Assembly: GCA_016177865.1 (NCBI GenBank)
Contig: JACOUJ010000002.1
Span: 1 to 5,161, forward strand
From: Candidatus Rokuibacteriota bacterium
GTDB taxonomy: Bacteria; Methylomirabilota; Methylomirabilia; Rokubacteriales; JACOUJ01
DNA length: 5,161 nt
Direction of reading: 5' to 3'
The notes beneath the pieces were generated by a model. That model was not told the DNA's origin. It made no database searches and saw only the letters and a list, made by a program, of their open reading frames with translations. Shown piece after piece: positions 4,363 to 5,161 of this stretch. How positions within the stretch are numbered: position 1 is the first letter of the stretch; each line of letters opens with the position of its first letter. The position numbers and the translations under genes are program-made.

Positions 4363-4562
4363 CCCGGCGGGTATCATCTGCCACGGCTCACTCGGCTACT
4401 TCGCCCGCCAGGAGGTCTAGCGCCTGCTCCCGCCTGCGACCTCTGGGGGGTGCCGGTGACGCTTGCGATCATCGGGCCGCTCGCTTTCACGACCATTCCG
4501 CTGAGCCAGCTGCTGCGGGCCCTCTCACCCGCGAAGCCCCCAGCCACCCCGTCCGGGCATTT

Positions 4563-4586
4563 CACGTCAACCTCTTGCCTGACGTG
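4563..4586. promoter_or_regulatory. Inverted repeat at the vapBC promoter, candidate operator
   Basis: CACGTCA (4563-4569) and TGACGTG (4580-4586) are perfect reverse complements separated by 10 bp. They flank and touch the candidate -35 TTGCCT (4575-4580). This placement fits an operator, but the arms are short. Confidence 0.35.
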
Positions 4587-4604
4587 TCCGGGTCGGCATG
4601 TTAT
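4575..4604 (+). promoter_or_regulatory. Possible promoter of the vapBC operon
   Basis: TTGCCT (4575-4580, four of six) and TGTTAT (4599-4604, four of six) are 18 bp apart. Just downstream, TATGC (4606-4610) and GCATA (4619-4623) form a short inverted repeat that may be an alternative antitoxin site. Confidence 0.4.
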
Positions 4605-4643
4605 CTATGCATCGATAGGCATAAGACCGAGGGAGGCCTTCCC

Positions 4644-4868
4644 ATGCGCACAACCCTGGATCTTCCAGAGGGCCTGCTGGCCGCGGCGCAACGCGCGTGT
4701 GGTGCACGGACAAAGACCATGACAGTCGTCATGGCGCTTCAGCAACTCGTGAGCGCCGCCAAGATCGCGCAGCTTCGCGCCCTGCGGGGCAAGGTCCGGC
4801 TCAACGTGGACCTGAAGGAGCTCCCTGGCGAACGCGTCGCCGGCACCTGGCCCGTGCGGCGCCGATGA
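4644..4868 (+). CDS. vapB: VapB-type antitoxin
   Basis: This is a 74-residue protein beginning MRTTLDLPEGLLAAAQRACG, then ARTKTMTVVMALQQLV. It matches the short VapB form: an N-terminal MRTTL strand, a first helix ending in G-A-x-T-K-T, and a second helix with A-L-x-x-L-V. KIAQLRALRGKV (53-64) and the following polar tail are the usual toxin-binding part. The ATG at 4644 has GGGAGG (4631-4636) seven bases upstream. The frame is open back to 4575, but that part has no family character and includes the promoter region. It overlaps the PIN toxin gene by 4 bp (ATGA). It should bind its own promoter region and block the toxin. M27 in the TKTM segment is slightly unusual, as I recall a polar or acidic residue there. 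Confidence 0.85.
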   Translation: MRTTLDLPEGLLAAAQRACGARTKTMTVVMALQQLVSAAKIAQLRALRGKVRLNVDLKELPGERVAGTWPVRRR

Positions 4869-5161
4869 GTCTGATCCTGGTCGATAGCTCGATCTGGACC
4901 GAGTTCTTCCGCCGCCCGGATGCTCCGGCAAGCCTCGTACTCGACTATCTGCTCACCCATCGCCTCGTCTGCACCACCGGTCTCGTCAAGGCCGAGGTCG
5001 TGCCCGGCGCCCAATCGCCGAGGGACTTCCGCCGCCTCCGGTCGTTGCTCGACGCGCTCCCGCTGGCCCCGGAGCGCGACGGGTTTCGGGCGCACCTCAC
5101 CCGGTTCCGGTATCGCCTCCACGTGAAGGGCGTCCTCGGGATCAGCATCCCGGACCTGATC
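4865..5161 (+). CDS. vapC: VapC-type PIN-domain ribonuclease toxin, 3' end beyond window
   Basis: The first 99 residues of a VapC-like PIN protein are present; the family is usually about 130 residues. The opening LILVDSSIWTEFFRR supplies the first catalytic aspartate (D7). LVKAEVVPGAQSPRDF contains the conserved glutamate (E44), and GISIPDLI at the edge contains a third acidic residue (D97). The last acidic position would lie beyond 5161. VapC toxins cleave structured RNAs such as initiator tRNA or 23S rRNA; the target here is unknown. The ATG at 4865 overlaps the antitoxin stop (ATGA). No frameshift is seen in the visible part. The order antitoxin-toxin, the overlap and the motifs make the call firm. 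Confidence 0.88.
   Translation, partial: MSLILVDSSIWTEFFRRPDAPASLVLDYLLTHRLVCTTGLVKAEVVPGAQSPRDFRRLRSLLDALPLAPERDGFRAHLTRFRYRLHVKGVLGISIPDLI

Larger units (their letters stand above)
4342..4643. other. Intergenic stretch between two TA loci
   Basis: This 302-bp stretch holds the -35 region of the leftward mazEF-like promoter at its left end. At its right end are the promoter-like and inverted-repeat sequences of the rightward vapBC operon. Between about 4370 and 4560 I find no gene, RNA or repeat on either strand. Confidence 0.5.

Noticed and set aside
4171..4722. Plus-strand open frame of 183 codons
   Set aside because: It is antisense to the RHH antitoxin, crosses both TA promoters and shows no domain character.
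1..5161. CRISPR arrays, tRNA, rRNA
   Set aside because: No regularly spaced direct repeats, cloverleaf with a T-arm signature or rRNA-like conserved stretches were found on either strand.

Overview
The window is GC-rich, bacterial and accessory in character: a broken set of small genes on both strands, three type II toxin-antitoxin (TA) loci within 3.4 kb, a transposase remnant and at least two decayed genes. GTG starts, strong Shine-Dalgarno sites and sigma-70-like promoters fit a high-GC soil or subsurface bacterium. Nothing in the sequence fixes the phylum.

Layout. At 1-259 (minus) is the 5' end of a sigma-54-dependent AAA+ regulator that runs off the left edge. A divergent intergenic region (260-455) holds a hairpin repeat and a good plus-strand promoter. 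Next come a small DUF5678-like protein (456-704) and, overlapping it by 14 bp, a retropepsin-like aspartic protease (691-1155). A conserved 77-aa protein of unknown function follows (1276-1509). After it lie a 13-bp inverted repeat and a second copy of the hairpin repeat. At 1790-2448 is a complete TA operon: a ribbon-helix-helix (RHH) antitoxin, then a PIN toxin with a 4-bp GTGA overlap. It has a TTGACA promoter and a perfect palindromic operator.

The stretch 2449-2900 carries no intact gene. On its minus strand is what looks like a frameshifted C-terminus of an IS91-type transposase, and at its right end a possible promoter. A cluster of unknown function follows: a DUF6941-like gene split by a frameshift (2901-3309), an intact NWDSYGA-motif protein (3315-3776), and a gene of the RRI...LSMALA type (3807 onward). 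That last gene loses its 3' end near 3972-3979. At the same place a convergent minus-strand mazF-like toxin is also cut short. Its RHH antitoxin (4305-4063), promoter and operator remain intact. The right end (4644-5161) is a vapBC-type operon with an ATGA overlap; its PIN toxin runs off the window.

The TA loci each look autoregulated by their RHH or VapB-type antitoxin. Two small modules lack a known function and deserve most attention: the DUF5678-like/retropepsin pair, and the DUF6941-like/NWDSYGA/RRI...LS cluster. Family names come from recalled motifs, not from a search.
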